A stretch of 64,000 nt of DNA from Larix kaempferi (taxonomy: Eukaryota; Streptophyta; Pinopsida; Pinales; Pinaceae): NCBI GenBank assembly GCA_027924585.1, contig BSBM01000762.1, positions 9,210,501 to 9,274,500 of the forward strand, given 5' to 3'. The position numbers were made by a program, and so were the translations under genes. Positions 45,380-56,767 of this stretch are shown piece after piece; within the stretch, counting starts at the first letter, position 1, and every line of letters starts with the position of its first letter. The notes beneath the pieces were generated by a model that had not been told where the DNA came from, ran no database searches, and saw only the letters and a program-made list of their open reading frames with translations.

Positions 45380-46411
45380 TGTTATAGGTCAAACCTACAC
45401 CTCTCCGTTTGTGATCACCTTGAGATGTTGATCACACAAAAAGACAACTTGGATGGAAGAGCATGTTGGCCCTAGATGAGACTTTGAATTACTCCACCTC
45501 CTGACAAGACTGGAAAAACCCTAAAAATGTCATTCTAAGATATGAGCACTACTCTACTTCAATAGACTAGCACCTATACCCTACTCTAGTTTGTAATAGT
45601 AGCGCTCAAGCCTCATGAGCGCCACTCCTCTTCAGCAGAGCAGCACTCAACAGTCAAAAAGTGATGAGCGCTAGTTTACAAGCACTATAGTAGCGCTCTG
45701 AATGCTACTTCACTGAGCAATAGTAGCGTACATCTCAAAAAATGATTAAAAAATAATTAATTTCACAAAGACGATTAGTTGCAGTTGGTTTCCCAACTTC
45801 CCCAACTTCCTCCATAACCATCTCTCGACCTGAACTGCTTCTCTTGTCCTATAAATACAAGGAAGAATAAAGAGAGGGGTTAGAGACATGAATGTTATTA
45901 AGAAACTTTTAAAGAGAAGCTTGCATTGGAGGAGTTTATGCTGGAAGATATCCAAGCCAGAGAAGAGCAGGACCCCAAGATCATGTTGCAGGAGCATGTC
46001 ACAAAGTCAGGTATATTTTGTAACATCAATTTGCATTTGACAATAAAAGGTTGAAGCGTCTTTCTTGTCCCAAATTAAGTGTTCATTGAAGTGATATACT
46101 TGTTTGGATCTGTTTTGGTTAATATTGGATGTTTAAATTGCTTTGCCTTTTTCCATCATTATATATTATCCAAGATGCGCTGAGAAAGGTAATTGTATTG
46201 CAGGTTTAGTGAACGGGAGGTGGACTTGAGGATCGAGCGCAAGATCGAATAAGATCTAGGATCGAATGTCATTCAAAAGGTATGTTCTCAAGGCCTATAA
46301 CCTATTTCCTTTCATGAACATCTCTGTAACGTAGTTAATACGCTTACCTGTCATCCCCTTTCAGTTGATAGTATCCGTTTCCTTACTATAGGGTAGTTTT
46401 TCCCGCCAACA
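45380..46411 (+). repeat. 5' LTR of the Tat element (1032 bp)
   Basis: TGTTATAGGTC to CCAACA. TATA box TATAAATA at 45850. The left flank GTTGT lies inside the copia integrase coding. It contains a notable block rich in AGCGC/AGTAGCGCT words (45540-45730). Confidence 0.9.
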
Positions 46412-46414
46412 GAC

Positions 46415-46432
46415 TGGCGACTCCACTGGGGA
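46415..46432 (+). promoter_or_regulatory. PBS for tRNA-Arg
   Basis: TGGCGACTCCACTGGGGA, three bases after the LTR, as in Ogre/Tat elements. Confidence 0.9.
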
Positions 46433-48447
46433 TAATTGTGTTTTTTTCTCTAGGAAACCTTTCTTGTTTGTCTTCCCAGAACCATTTCAACTCCTTTTAT
46501 GTGCTGAGAGACCCTGTAGGTACCCCCCTGCTTGTTTTTCTCTACATCAATCAGTCTTCTTACATCTTTTCAAAGTTAGTTTTTAACTTTTAAGACCTGA
46601 GCGCTACTTTGTTATACATACAGTAGCCCCCATACGCTACTTTTCTATACATACAGTAGTTCCCATCTCTTCAGGAGTGCTAGTTTCCCTACTGCACAGT
46701 AGGGTATATTTCCTGTAGCCTTCTGTTAGTGGTCTATTTGAGTTTTCTACCTTTTTGGTGGTCTTCTGACTTTGTTTTTAGATCTCCTTGACTGGTATTT
46801 GAGGTTTATAACTTTTCTTTAAGTCGTAGAACCTTTCTTTGAGTATTTTTACCATCTTTAGATCGCTTGCTTACCTGTGGAATGTTTGGACTGTTTATAA
46901 CTCTTTTGGAAGACTAGGCTTTGTTCATTGGTGAACACTTCCATTTATTCTTGCCCTGACTTTATGTTGCTGATTAACAAACCTGTATGCTTTTGCATTC
47001 GATGTTTGTAGCAACATTTGTTTGCTCTTTACCTATCTTATCCTTTGTTTTAGGGTTTGGTATGTTTTGGAGCCTTTAGGGTGTCTTCCAAACTTGTTGA
47101 TTTCCAACCTTCTTTGACTTTTTGTCTTTTCTGGTTTCAAGTGTGTTTAAAGTGTTTGAGGCTGATTCATTTCTCAGTCCTTGTATTAGTAGGGTGGTTG
47201 GTAGCTTGCTTGCCTACCTTTTGCTTGGCATAGTGGTCTTGCTAGGGTTTGATGCTTTGGGTCAGTCCTCTTGTGTTGGATTCCCAGTTTTAAGTATCTT
47301 TCTCCTTTGTTTTCTCTCCACTTTGTTTCCGAGTATAGAGGCTTTTTCTTTTGCAAAAAACCTGTAGGACAAGTCTTTATTGAGCTAGTGCCTTGACAGC
47401 TATAAGCTTAAGAACCATTTTCAGCCATACTTACACATCGCACATAAGTCTTATTTGCTTTCCATATTTATAGTTCTTTTTCGTTTATAATAACAGAGAA
47501 AGCAAAAAAATTGGTAGCTTTAAGATTAATAAGGCTTATATTTGTTACAAGATAGCATAGGTTATTTTGTGTACAATTTCAAAAGAAAACAAAAAAGAAA
47601 TTTAATTAGATTTGCTCAGTTTTTTCAGTTTGGAAAGAATTTTAAATGAAAAAATAAAAATAAAAAGTTTTGTTTTCGAAAGTTAGAATTTATGCAGTTT
47701 TGCTTTTCTGTTGCAACCACGCCACACAAACGCACTACCTTTTGAGTAATAACAACCCTAAAAATCTTTAATAAAATTAAATAGAAACAATTTTTCTTTT
47801 TAGGAATACACTACACCAACTAGTCTTTGGTTAGGATCTTGAGTTTAAAGCACCTTAAACCACTCAAGATCACACATTACGCAAAAATCCTAGTTCGACT
47901 ATCACAAGTAAATCCATTTCACTCAAATCTTGCCTGGGATCTATGCAGTAGGTATTGTGAGATCATATTGTTTAGAATACTCTTCCTACTTTCTGTTTCG
48001 AGCATATACTAGGATTGGATCGCGTTTGGGGACTCTTTTGAGTTTCGGGCTCAGTTACCCTACCCATGCCTTCTGATTTGACTAGAGACTGTTCCCCCAT
48101 GAGTTTTCGGTGTTGTGGTATCCTTAGTATCTGACCATAGGTTCATACATAGGTGACAGCAGAGGGTATATCCGTTGTACCTAGGACAGACATGGGAGGA
48201 AATCCCTTGCAGGTCTTTGGGAGGGCGGTTGGGTGATTCCAACACTTGCACCCTTAGTCATTATATTGTGGACCCCGGGTATCTGTTCTTCATCCTTCGT
48301 TGATCTGTTCTGGGCCCTCATCATCCCAGACTCTTCTCCGGAAGGCATGTTATTTGCTTGGTTTGCATACTTAGGAATTTTTAGTTGGCGTGCTATTTGC
48401 CCCCTATTCTTAGTGGCCACTAGGTTTTCTAGTTTTTATTTATATAT
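46433..48447 (+). other. Long untranslated leader of the Tat element
   Basis: T-rich, no conserved coding signal. Long leaders between PBS and gag are usual in this lineage. It may hold splice sites or a packaging signal, but none can be named. Confidence 0.6.
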
Positions 48448-50878
48448 ATAATCACAGAGAACCAAGAACTTCGAAGATCGAGAAGGCTTCAAAACCTTCC
48501 GCCACTTAGAACAGAAACATTACCGCCAGCTAGACAACAGCGGGTAAACCCCACTGTTTCTTCATAAACCATTCCTGAAATAGAACTTCCTGAGGAAATT
48601 TTTACAACAGAAAATCCTGAAATAGGAATTCCTAAGGAACTACCACTTGAAATTGAGTTTCCTGAAGAACAACAAACTACAATAGAAAACCCTGAAATAG
48701 AGGTTCCTGAGGAACCACAACCGGGTACTCCAGATCAGTGACATTTTAGTTCAGTTGAGATTGAAGATCTTACTTCTGCGGAGTATAGCACTCCCTTTAA
48801 TCCTCTGACCAATTCTAGAAATCCGCTTCTACTACCCGTTGGTTTCCAGCAGCCCGATTATAGTGCGTATAATTTCTTGCCTGGACATTTGATGTCTACT
48901 CTAGTAGGTGAACAGGGAGTTCCACAAACTCAGACCATAGGTATGAACACTAACACTGTATATCCTCCGTTTACTGCTACACCGAGTTCAGCACAGACAA
49001 CCTTTGTGTCCACTCCGTCTTTCAGTTTTAATACTGGTACATTAGGTATGCCGAGTTCAACAACTATGGCATCTACCTCTACACCTACTGTTGGACCTAG
49101 CAGTATAGCCAATTTAGTGCCACCTCCTGCATTTCAACCATTATATCATATACCCAGTACTTGGATTTCCACACCCGCTGTAGGGCCAAGTGCTTCTGCA
49201 ATTGTGCCTGTCATGAGTACCATGACTGCACCGTCTACATCAGCTACCACTGGTTTCAATACCTTTGCAGGTCCCAACATGAATCAATGTAATATTCCTG
49301 TAGGTAATGTCCCTTTTTCCTTATTTTCAGGAGGAGGGGGTAATATTTTTAACCAGCAATATGGCAGGGCTAACACCCAGCCACAGTGGACGAACCCACA
49401 GAGCACTAACCCACTTTCATATGGGTGGGAAAATTTCAATAATACTTTCATGCAACAACAGACGATAGGGGGCAACCCCTACCAACAAGTAGCTGGGGGC
49501 AACCCCTATCAACAGATGGTAGGTGGAAACCCGTATCACCAGATGGTCGGGGGCAACCCTTACCAACATATGGTTGGGGGTAACCCCTACTAGCAGACGG
49601 CTGGGGGAAACCCCTACCAGCAGTTCACGGGTCAAACTATGGGTGGTTCCCCTTTTTCAACCCCAGCTTATCAAGTACCATCTTACCGGCCTCGTTTACC
49701 ATTTCTGGAAACTTTAAATTTGCCAGATCTTTCCAAACTGACCAACGATCCAGTGTATCATAACGCTGCATGGCCACCAGTTCCTACCAAGTTACCTTCG
49801 GACATTCGAAAGTTTGAAGGAAAAACAGGTGAAGACCCTGGTTACCATGTCACTACTTTCCATTTATGGTGCTCCTTGAACTCATTAAATGAATATTCCA
49901 TTAGATTGAGACTATTCCAAAGGAATTTAACCGGTGCTGAAGCCAAATGGTACATTGAGTTACCTGTAGCTACATTCTTTAATTTTGGGGATCTCGCCAC
50001 TGTCTTTTTGAATCACTTCTAGCTTCCTGTTCGGTATGATGCCACAACAGACCTTTTGTCTACATTTAGGCAAAATAAAGCCACTCATTTATCTGATCAC
50101 ATTCAGGAGTGGCAAAGACGGAAGAGGCTTATTAAAGCCAACATACCTCCAGAATTCCTTCTTGAGTGGTATTTGAAATCACTCCTCCCTTACATTTCTA
50201 AGGAAGTAGCTACGTCTGGAGTGTCTAACGAGGAAGAAGCCATCCTACGGACCCAGCAGTTAGATCTCGTTTACGTACAATCCGGGTTACTGTATGAGAT
50301 CATACTTGATGCACCGCAATCGAATACCGATCTGGGTAGACCTAAACCTGGACCACATGCTGATGGCATAGTGGGTTCAGTTGACTCTACAGCTTTCAAA
50401 GCATTGACCAAACAGGTTCATTCCTTATCTGTCAAACAATCGACTGTAGAAGTTTCTTCCGTCACAACCTCTCCTTCTACTTCTGAACCTGTCAACCAGG
50501 TTCAGAACAATCAAAAGGTCCCTCAGCATCCCAATAACAAAAAGAAGGGCAAGAAAGGAGAGGGGAACGATCATAAGCCCAAAATAGAGAATGCCGAGGA
50601 GGGTAACAAAGAGAAAAAGAAGGTTAAGTTCCCTTGTAAACTTTGCAAGCAGGACCACCTTACTCACCAATGCCCTCTGCTTGAAGAAGGCCAAAAGCTA
50701 TTACGAGAAAAGAAGCCTGCCATACTGAAAGATCCATTCCCTAAGAGGCAGAGCTCAACTTCTGGCACCTCAAACACTAGGGGCACTACACATGCTGTGG
50801 TTGATCAAACTTTTATTAACATGGTTAATTCGGATGCACTCTTACAAACGAGAGCAAGGAATTATACCCCGGATGCAT
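48448..50878 (+). pseudogene. Tat gag with Pro/Glu-rich and Gly-Asn-Pro repeats
   Basis: The frame opens at about 48448 (ATA where ATG might have been). A PEIE(L/V)PEE-type repeat lies at about 48565-48715, a Thr/Ser/Pro-rich stretch at 48877-49300 and five or six copies of a GGNPY(Q/H)(Q/H)(M/V) repeat at 49465-49620. The gag core follows (TLNLPDLSKLTNDPVY, then the VRYDATT / HIQEWQRRKRLIKANIP / FLLEWYLKSLLPYIS segments) and a zinc knuckle CKLCKQDHLTHQCP near 50638. Stops lie near 48562, 48739, 49591, 50020 and 50878. All are in the same frame except for the last stretch joins. Gag forms the particle. Confidence 0.82.
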
Positions 50879-51654
50879 AGAGAAAGGATAAAGAGATTCC
50901 AGAATCCTCCACTCCACTCCACATACCTATGGACCCAATGCCTAAGATCCCAAAAGGTGTCTTGAAATGGGCATCGCACAATCCCAACACTCGGGCTGCC
51001 TCCAACTACAATGTGGTTGAAGATTTAGCCTAGACCCCTTGTGCCATGTCTACCATAGAATTCTTGCAAAGTTGTCCTTTACAATGGAATGCACTTCTAG
51101 CAGCTATTGGAAGTATGGAATCCTCTAACATGTCTACGCGATTTGATATGGCTGATATCAAATACCGGTTGCCCTACCACGTTGCTCTTCAGATTGAAGT
51201 CGTCCATGGCCGAATGACCATCAGACGAGCAGTCGTAGATGGGGGCGCGTCGACCTACATAATGTCAATTTCCTGTTGGAAAGGTTTGGGTTCCCCCTAG
51301 TTAGCCCCTTCTAACACACTACTTACTGCATTTGATAGCAGGACTTTCCGTCCACATGGGGTTTTGCCATCATTTAATGTCACATTGGCCTGTAAGATAG
51401 TTGTTGTATAAGTAGAAGTTCTGGACGCTCCGCTTGATTACAATATGTTATTAGGTAGGAGCTGGACATATTCCATGCGAGCTCTTACATCGACAGTTTT
51501 TTGAGTTGTTATGTTCCCGTTTGAAGGTAAGGTCATTACAGTCAATCATATTTCTTTCACTCAGAGAAACAACTAGACTTCTTCAGAGACCACAATTCCC
51601 TTAGTCGATCAAACCGCCCCGGTTAATGAGAGTTTAGGAGCAGGGCTATACGGG
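50879..51654 (+). pseudogene. Tat protease region
   Basis: The active site reads VVDGGASTYIMS (D-x-G present). The substrate-fold end LLGRSWTYSMRAL and FEGKVITVNHISF follow, as in the minus-strand copy at 38561-41418. At least five stops occur between 50878 and 51575. Confidence 0.82.
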
Positions 51655-52833
51655 TTGTTAATAGGCACTTTCGACCTCCCCTCCCCTATTCTTTTTATGC
51701 GTTCTGATGTGGGTACTGCTACCAAAACATTCACGGTTGGTTTAAGAACTGATCCTTGGATCCTTCCCACTACGTCTGAACCTTTTGTGCCTCCATCCAT
51801 TGCAGAAGTGGCCTATATGGAAACACAACATGCTGCAATGGAACATATCATGACTCCGCTAGTCTCTATTGAGTCAGATATGGACTATGCTCCGACATGG
51901 TCACTGAATTCCACTCACTCGTTCAATTGTTTAGACACGGTTTTTCCATCTGATGAAGCCATATTAGAAGTCATGATAGGCCTGGACCAACCATGGGAAC
52001 ATATGCATCAAAGGTCCTACATGCTTCCAGATCTAGACAGGATTGAGAGAGGGGAATTCCCCTTGAGACCCAGTGGATTGGTTGATTTTTCATCTTTTCC
52101 TTCTACTTCGAGAGCTATTTATGCTGAGGGAAATATGGCTAACATATTGAGAACAATTTCGATCAACATTTCCACCAAACCCGGGGTCATGGAAAACATT
52201 TTTATTGGTGCAGACTCTTCTCCAGAAGAGATCGCTCTGTATACAAAACTTTTTAAACAATTCTGCGATGTTTTTTCCTGGTCATATGAGGAGAGGCCAG
52301 GTATAGACCCATCCATCGTGGAGCATGTCATCACGACATACCCTAACGCAAAACCTGTGAGACAAAAGCTCCATCCTGTGAACCCTAGAAAAGCGGCCGC
52401 CATAAAGGCGAAGGTTGAAAAGTTGCTTAAACCCGGTTTCATCTATCCGATTGACATGACGGAATGGGTTTCAAACCCTGTTCCAGTTTATAAGAAGCAA
52501 GGTACCATTAGAGTCTGTACTGACTTCCGGGACTTGAACAAAGCTTGTCCAAAAGATAACTATCCTACACCGTTTATCGATCAAATCATAGATGCTTGTG
52601 CAGGACATGAGATGTTCTCTTTCATGGACAGATTTTCGGGATACAATCAAATGCAAATCAAACCCGAGGATCAGCATAAAATAGCTTTCATTTTCCCGTG
52701 GGGGACCTTCGCTTACCGGAAGATGCCATTTGGATTGAAGAATGCTGGAGCTACCTTCTGGCATGCGATGAATTTCGCTTTTCATGATATCAAACACATA
52801 GTAGAACCTTACTTGGATGATCTCCTGGCGTGA
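51655..52833 (+). pseudogene. Tat reverse transcriptase
   Basis: Open for 392 codons. Motifs: KPVRQKLHPVNPRKA, IKAKVEKLLKPGFIYPI, TIRVCTDFRDLNKACPKDNYP, SFMDRFSGYNQMQI, FPWGTFAYRKMPFGLKNAGATF and PYLDDLLA ending in a TGA stop right after YLDD (position 52831). The catalytic Asp pair is intact. The stop interrupts the polyprotein before RNase H. Confidence 0.9.
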
Positions 52834-53543
52834 TCTCTAAAGAGACGGGATCATCCAGCTCATCTTAGACAGGTGTTTGAAAGATTTAGACAATATAAGA
52901 TTCATTTGAATCCTAATAAGTGTGTGTTCTGTGTCGAATCGGGACGTCTACTGGGATTCATTGTCTCCAGTCGTGGCATAATGGTCGACCCACTGAAAGT
53001 AGATGCGATTGTAAATCTGCCTCCTCCTCGCACCTTGCGACAACTCCAAAGTCTGCAAGGCATGCCTAATTTCTTACGGCGATTCATCATAAACTATGCT
53101 AAAATTACTAAATGTTTTATGAGGCTACTCAAACAAGACTCCTACTTTGTGTGGGACGAGGCTGCTCAAGTATCCTTTGAAGCCTTAAAAAAGGAACTTC
53201 TTTCAACACCCTTGTTGAGCCCGCCAGACTATGCAAAAGATTTTCTTTTATATCTGGCAGCGTCTCTTAATACAATTGGTATAGTTTTGGTTCAGGAAGA
53301 TGATACACTCCAAGAGCATGTTATCTACTATCTTTCTCGTGCATTGATAGCCCCTAAGGTTAAATATCCGCATGTTGAGAAGTTAGCACTTGCCGCGGTC
53401 TATGCGGTACAGAGGCTTCGTCACTATATACTTTTACGAACTACTACTGTGATAGCAGAAGTCAATCCTTCCAGTACATTCTCACCCGACGAATCATCAG
53501 TGGAAAATATAATAAATGGATTGTAATCCTACAGGAGTTCGAT
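52834..53543 (+). pseudogene. Tat RT thumb and classical gypsy RNase H
   Basis: After the stop, coding continues in the same frame (KRRDHPAHLRQVFERF, NPNKCVFCVESGRLLGF), through the connection (LRRFIINYAKITK) and RNase H (LLYLAASLNTIGIVLVQE, HVIYYLSRALIAPKVKYPHVEKLALAAVYA). A one-base loss near 53470 shifts the frame. The first RNase H Asp is absent in the LAASLNT segment, so this domain is probably inactive and the second RNase H could matter more. Confidence 0.85.
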
Positions 53544-54922
53544 TTGATCTTCCAATCGGCCAAGTCGAAGAAATCACTAGTGTTCGCTGAGTTAATCTCA
53601 GAGTTTCCAAGTGACCTAGAATACATTGAGGAAGAATCATCATTCCCAGATGAACATATCTTCCTCATTGCTTCCTCTAACCCATGGTATAGGGATATCT
53701 TAGTATATCTCCAGAATTTGAGGTGTCCTACTACTTTTTCTCGAGAAGAGCGATGCAAGCTCAAAAGCCATGTGAAGAACTACCTCATCATCTCAGATAC
53801 TTTGTATCGACGTGGGGTAGATTCCATTTTACAATGTTGCTTAACTCGAGAAGAAGCCGAAGCAGTATTAAATGATTCCCATAGTGGAGCTTGTGGGGGA
53901 CATCTTTCCGGGTTGGCAACAACTCAGAAGATACTGCATGCCGGATATTTTTGGCCCACAATCTTTAAAGATTGTGTGGAAGTGGTGAAACGCTGTCGTC
54001 TGTGTCAGTTTTTCACTAAGAAAATGAGGGCACACTCAGGTCCTCTTCATCCTGTAATTATAGCAGGTCCCTTCACAAAATGGGGGGTTGATTAGATGAC
54101 TTGCAATCCAGTTTCAGTTGGAGGACATCATTACATCATCGTTGCCATTGACTACTTTACTAAATGGGTGGAGGTAATGCCTACTATGAAGGTAGATGGA
54201 GAAACTGCCGCTTATTTCGTGTTTAATCAGATTATTGCACGGTTCGGCATACCTAAAGAGATAGTGACTGATCATGGCAGTCATTTCCAAAATAGCATGA
54301 TGACCAAGTTGTATACAATGCTTGGTTTTTGAAAAGAACATTTGTCTTCATACTATCCACAGGCGAATGGACAAGTCGAAGCAGTGAACAAAACTTTAAA
54401 GGTTATACTGCAAAGAACTGTTAATTCCAGTCAAAATAACTGGCACATCATGCTGTACCCAAGTCTTTGGGATTACGAAGCCAACGTTAAGACTTCTACT
54501 GGATTCTCTCCCTTCCAACTTGTACATGGGATAGAAGCAGTCGTACCGATTGAATGCGAGATTCCTTCGCTAAAACTAGCAGTTCAGTTACTACTAGATA
54601 CTTCAATACTAGAAGAATGTTTGTTACACTTAGAACATCTAGATGAACAGTGCCGCGACACGCTCACAACAAACGAGGTCCACAAAAAATGAGTCAAAGG
54701 ACAGTATGACAAATCCATCAAACCTAGGGTTTTCATTGAAGGATACTTGGTCCTACTTTGGGATCAAGACAAAGAACCCCTAGGACCCGGCAAATTCAAA
54801 TCCAGGTGGCTCCGACCTTATATAATTTCCAAAGTACTGAAGAAAGGTGCCTATGAACTGATAGATTACAAAGGTAATAAGTTGGCCGAGCCTAGAAATG
54901 GGCTCTACCTGAAGAAGTACTA
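53544..54922 (+). pseudogene. Tat integrase
   Basis: HHCC zinc finger (HSGACGGHLSG, C-R-L-C-Q), core with the first Asp in KWGVD, the second in VTDHGSHFQ and the Glu in ANGQVEAVNK. The C-terminus (PGKFKSRWLRPYIIS, GAYELIDYKG) ends at the stop near 54922. Stops at 54093-54095 and 54330, a TGA near 54690 and possibly others mark decay. No chromodomain is seen, as expected for Tat. Confidence 0.88.
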
Positions 54923-55032
54923 GGCTTAGGCTGACGTACTTCTTCTTGTAACATAGCTGTATATTTTTGTAAAGCTAGTTTTCGTTATGCTTGTTAGTTA
55001 ATCTTATGTGTGTTTTTCGTTTCGTGTACCAG

Positions 55033-55449
55033 ATGTCAACCCAACATTTCTTAGGATTTGCTGATGGCGCCAATCGCCACACCTGTCAGTTGGCTGCAGC
55101 AGCTTGGGTCATTTACTCACTCGCTGGACAACTTGTCTCTTCGAGGGGGGGTTTGTTTGGGTCCTACCACAAATAATGTAGCTGAATATAGTGCAGTTAT
55201 AGAACTTCTCCGAGATGCTCTCAGTCATGGCATTTCACATTTGGAGGTAAGACTTGACTCACAACTAATTGTATTTCAGTTAATAGGTGTCTACCAGATT
55301 AGAGATCCTGGATTGCTACGTCAGTTTCTATGAGTTAGACTATTGGAAAGATAGTTTGATTCTATTATATATGAACATATTCCAAGAAATTTAAACACAT
55401 TAGCTAATTCATTAGCAAACTATGTGTTAGACTGGCATTTGTATCATAC
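55033..55449 (+). pseudogene. Second (archaeal-type) RNase H, downstream of integrase
   Basis: ATG at 55033 opens MSTQHFLGFADGANRH with the first catalytic Asp. The Glu sits in TTNNVAEYSAVI and the next Asp in VRLDSQLIVFQLIG. The end HIPRNLNTLANSLANYVLDWH has Asn where the fourth acidic residue usually is. The frame shifts by one base in a run of seven G near 55143, and two stops follow (near 55332 and 55350), both explained by C-to-T. It is separated from pol by about 110 bp, so it was probably a separate cistron or reached by readthrough. This domain type was acquired in Tat elements. Confidence 0.82.
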
Positions 55450-55636
55450 ACTTTCATAAATAACATTGCACACATAAAATTCAAACACATACATATGTAA
55501 ATAACCGATATTGTATATAGCCGATACTGTATCAAAAAATATATGAGTTTTGGATCACAAGTCTATCAAGTCATGTCATAAAAGTACAAAACTGGGCATA
55601 GTAGCCTCAAAAATATACATAGAATGTATCCCTCTC
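55450..55636. other. Spacer between second RNase H and antisense ORF
   Basis: 187 bp, AT-rich, with no coding signal. It separates two convergent reading frames. Confidence 0.5.
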
Positions 55637-56767
55637 TTATGGAGAAGGAGGGACCTCATCATCATCTACTGCATTACGATAGCATATGACTAGACTAGCT
55701 ATCTTCCGTAGCACCCTAAGCCATGCTGGGGGCGCCCCAACTACATCTTCCTGCATATCAATAGGTATCTGATCCATATGGCATGCAAGAACTTCATGAG
55801 TCAACCGACTCACATTTCTCTCTATGGTACCCAACATAGCATCTGCTGTAGTAATATCAACTGGCCTCACAAAGATGGTAGGATGTCCATCGGGACGGAC
55901 AGGCCCAAGATCTGCATATGACACTTGTTTAGCACTTCAAAATTCATTCATAAAAATCAAATACTTAAAAAAATTAAATAATTCTCAAAAATTAAACATA
56001 CCAATATCTCGCTAGGCTCCACCTGGAGGAAGCACCAGTTCTGGATCATGATGGAAATCCAATCCAACATATGGAAACTGCTCGAAAGTGGGCACTTGCC
56101 TCTCCCACCACCCCTAGAAATCATCAGTATGATCATAGTAGTGACTTTCCCCACCAGCCTGGCGGAGGAATATGTCACCCCAATGGCCTAGTCTGGGATC
56201 ACGGGGGTTAACTTGAGGTAGAGGCATCCCCAAACTAATAGCAGGCATCCTCTCAAAGAAGAAAGTACAGAAAATGCTACCGTACCCAAAATTCTTCATT
56301 GTGCCGGATTTACAACCTGTCAATTGAGCTTTCATGCTCGCCAGTAAACTAGTACACCAATCATATACATGATCGTGTAAGCATTGTACACTAACATGCA
56401 TAGAATGCCTGGAAGCTAGGTGTAGTGAGGCACTACCTGCCACTCGGTTAATCATACTTACTATCACCTTCAAGGGGAAGCCTTCAATGGTAGAAATCAA
56501 TATTTGGCTTCCTGATTTCTCAGCTCCAGCCACACAATATGTATTCAAGTACTTTTGCACAGATCTTATGCCCACACAAGAAGACCCTTTCAGATTTATT
56601 ACATCTTCCCTGCGTGAGAGACCAGTAATGAAATAAATGTTAGAAACTATAAGCTCCAAAGTTTTCCCATGGATGACAAAAGTATTGGTATCCACATCCC
56701 AGTACTGAATAAGTCTTCGAAATAATTTGTTTAGGGCCCTCATGTTTATGGTTCGGTAAAACTTCAA
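55637..56767 (-). pseudogene. Antisense accessory ORF of the Tat element
   Basis: Convergent with pol. From 56767: MKFYRTINMRALNKLFRRLI, FVIHGKTLELIVSNIYFITGLSRR and KYLNTYCVAGAEKSG, then a region with LGHWGDIFLRQAGG. After a stop at 56114 and frameshifts it goes on as RRGGRGKCPL-like and SYADLGPVRPDGHPTIFVRP to a stop at 55637. Extra antisense ORFs between pol and the 3' LTR are known in plant Ty3/gypsy elements of the Tat lineage. The I-T-G-L-S-R-R-E motif in this ORF resembles the T-G-L-P-R-T-G-Q motif of the 486-aa ORF at 35850-37310, hinting at distant common ancestry. Confidence 0.7.

Larger units (their letters stand above)
45380..56767 (+). mobile_element. Tat-lineage Ty3/gypsy element with downstream extra RNase H and antisense ORF (3' end not found)
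   Basis: 5' LTR 45380-46411, PBS for tRNA-Arg, about 2 kb leader, gag, protease, RT, RNase H, integrase, then archaeal-type RNase H downstream of integrase, then a minus-strand ORF. PBS for tRNA-Arg and a second RNase H are marks of the Tat lineage. The 3' LTR was not found before 58570, probably because another element is inserted. Coding domains carry few frameshifts but about 15 stops, many explainable by C-to-T or G-to-A. Confidence 0.87.

Noticed and set aside
45540-45730. AGCGC-rich block in the Tat LTR as a CRISPR-like or regulatory array
   Set aside because: Copies are irregular in length and spacing; simply a GC-biased LTR segment.
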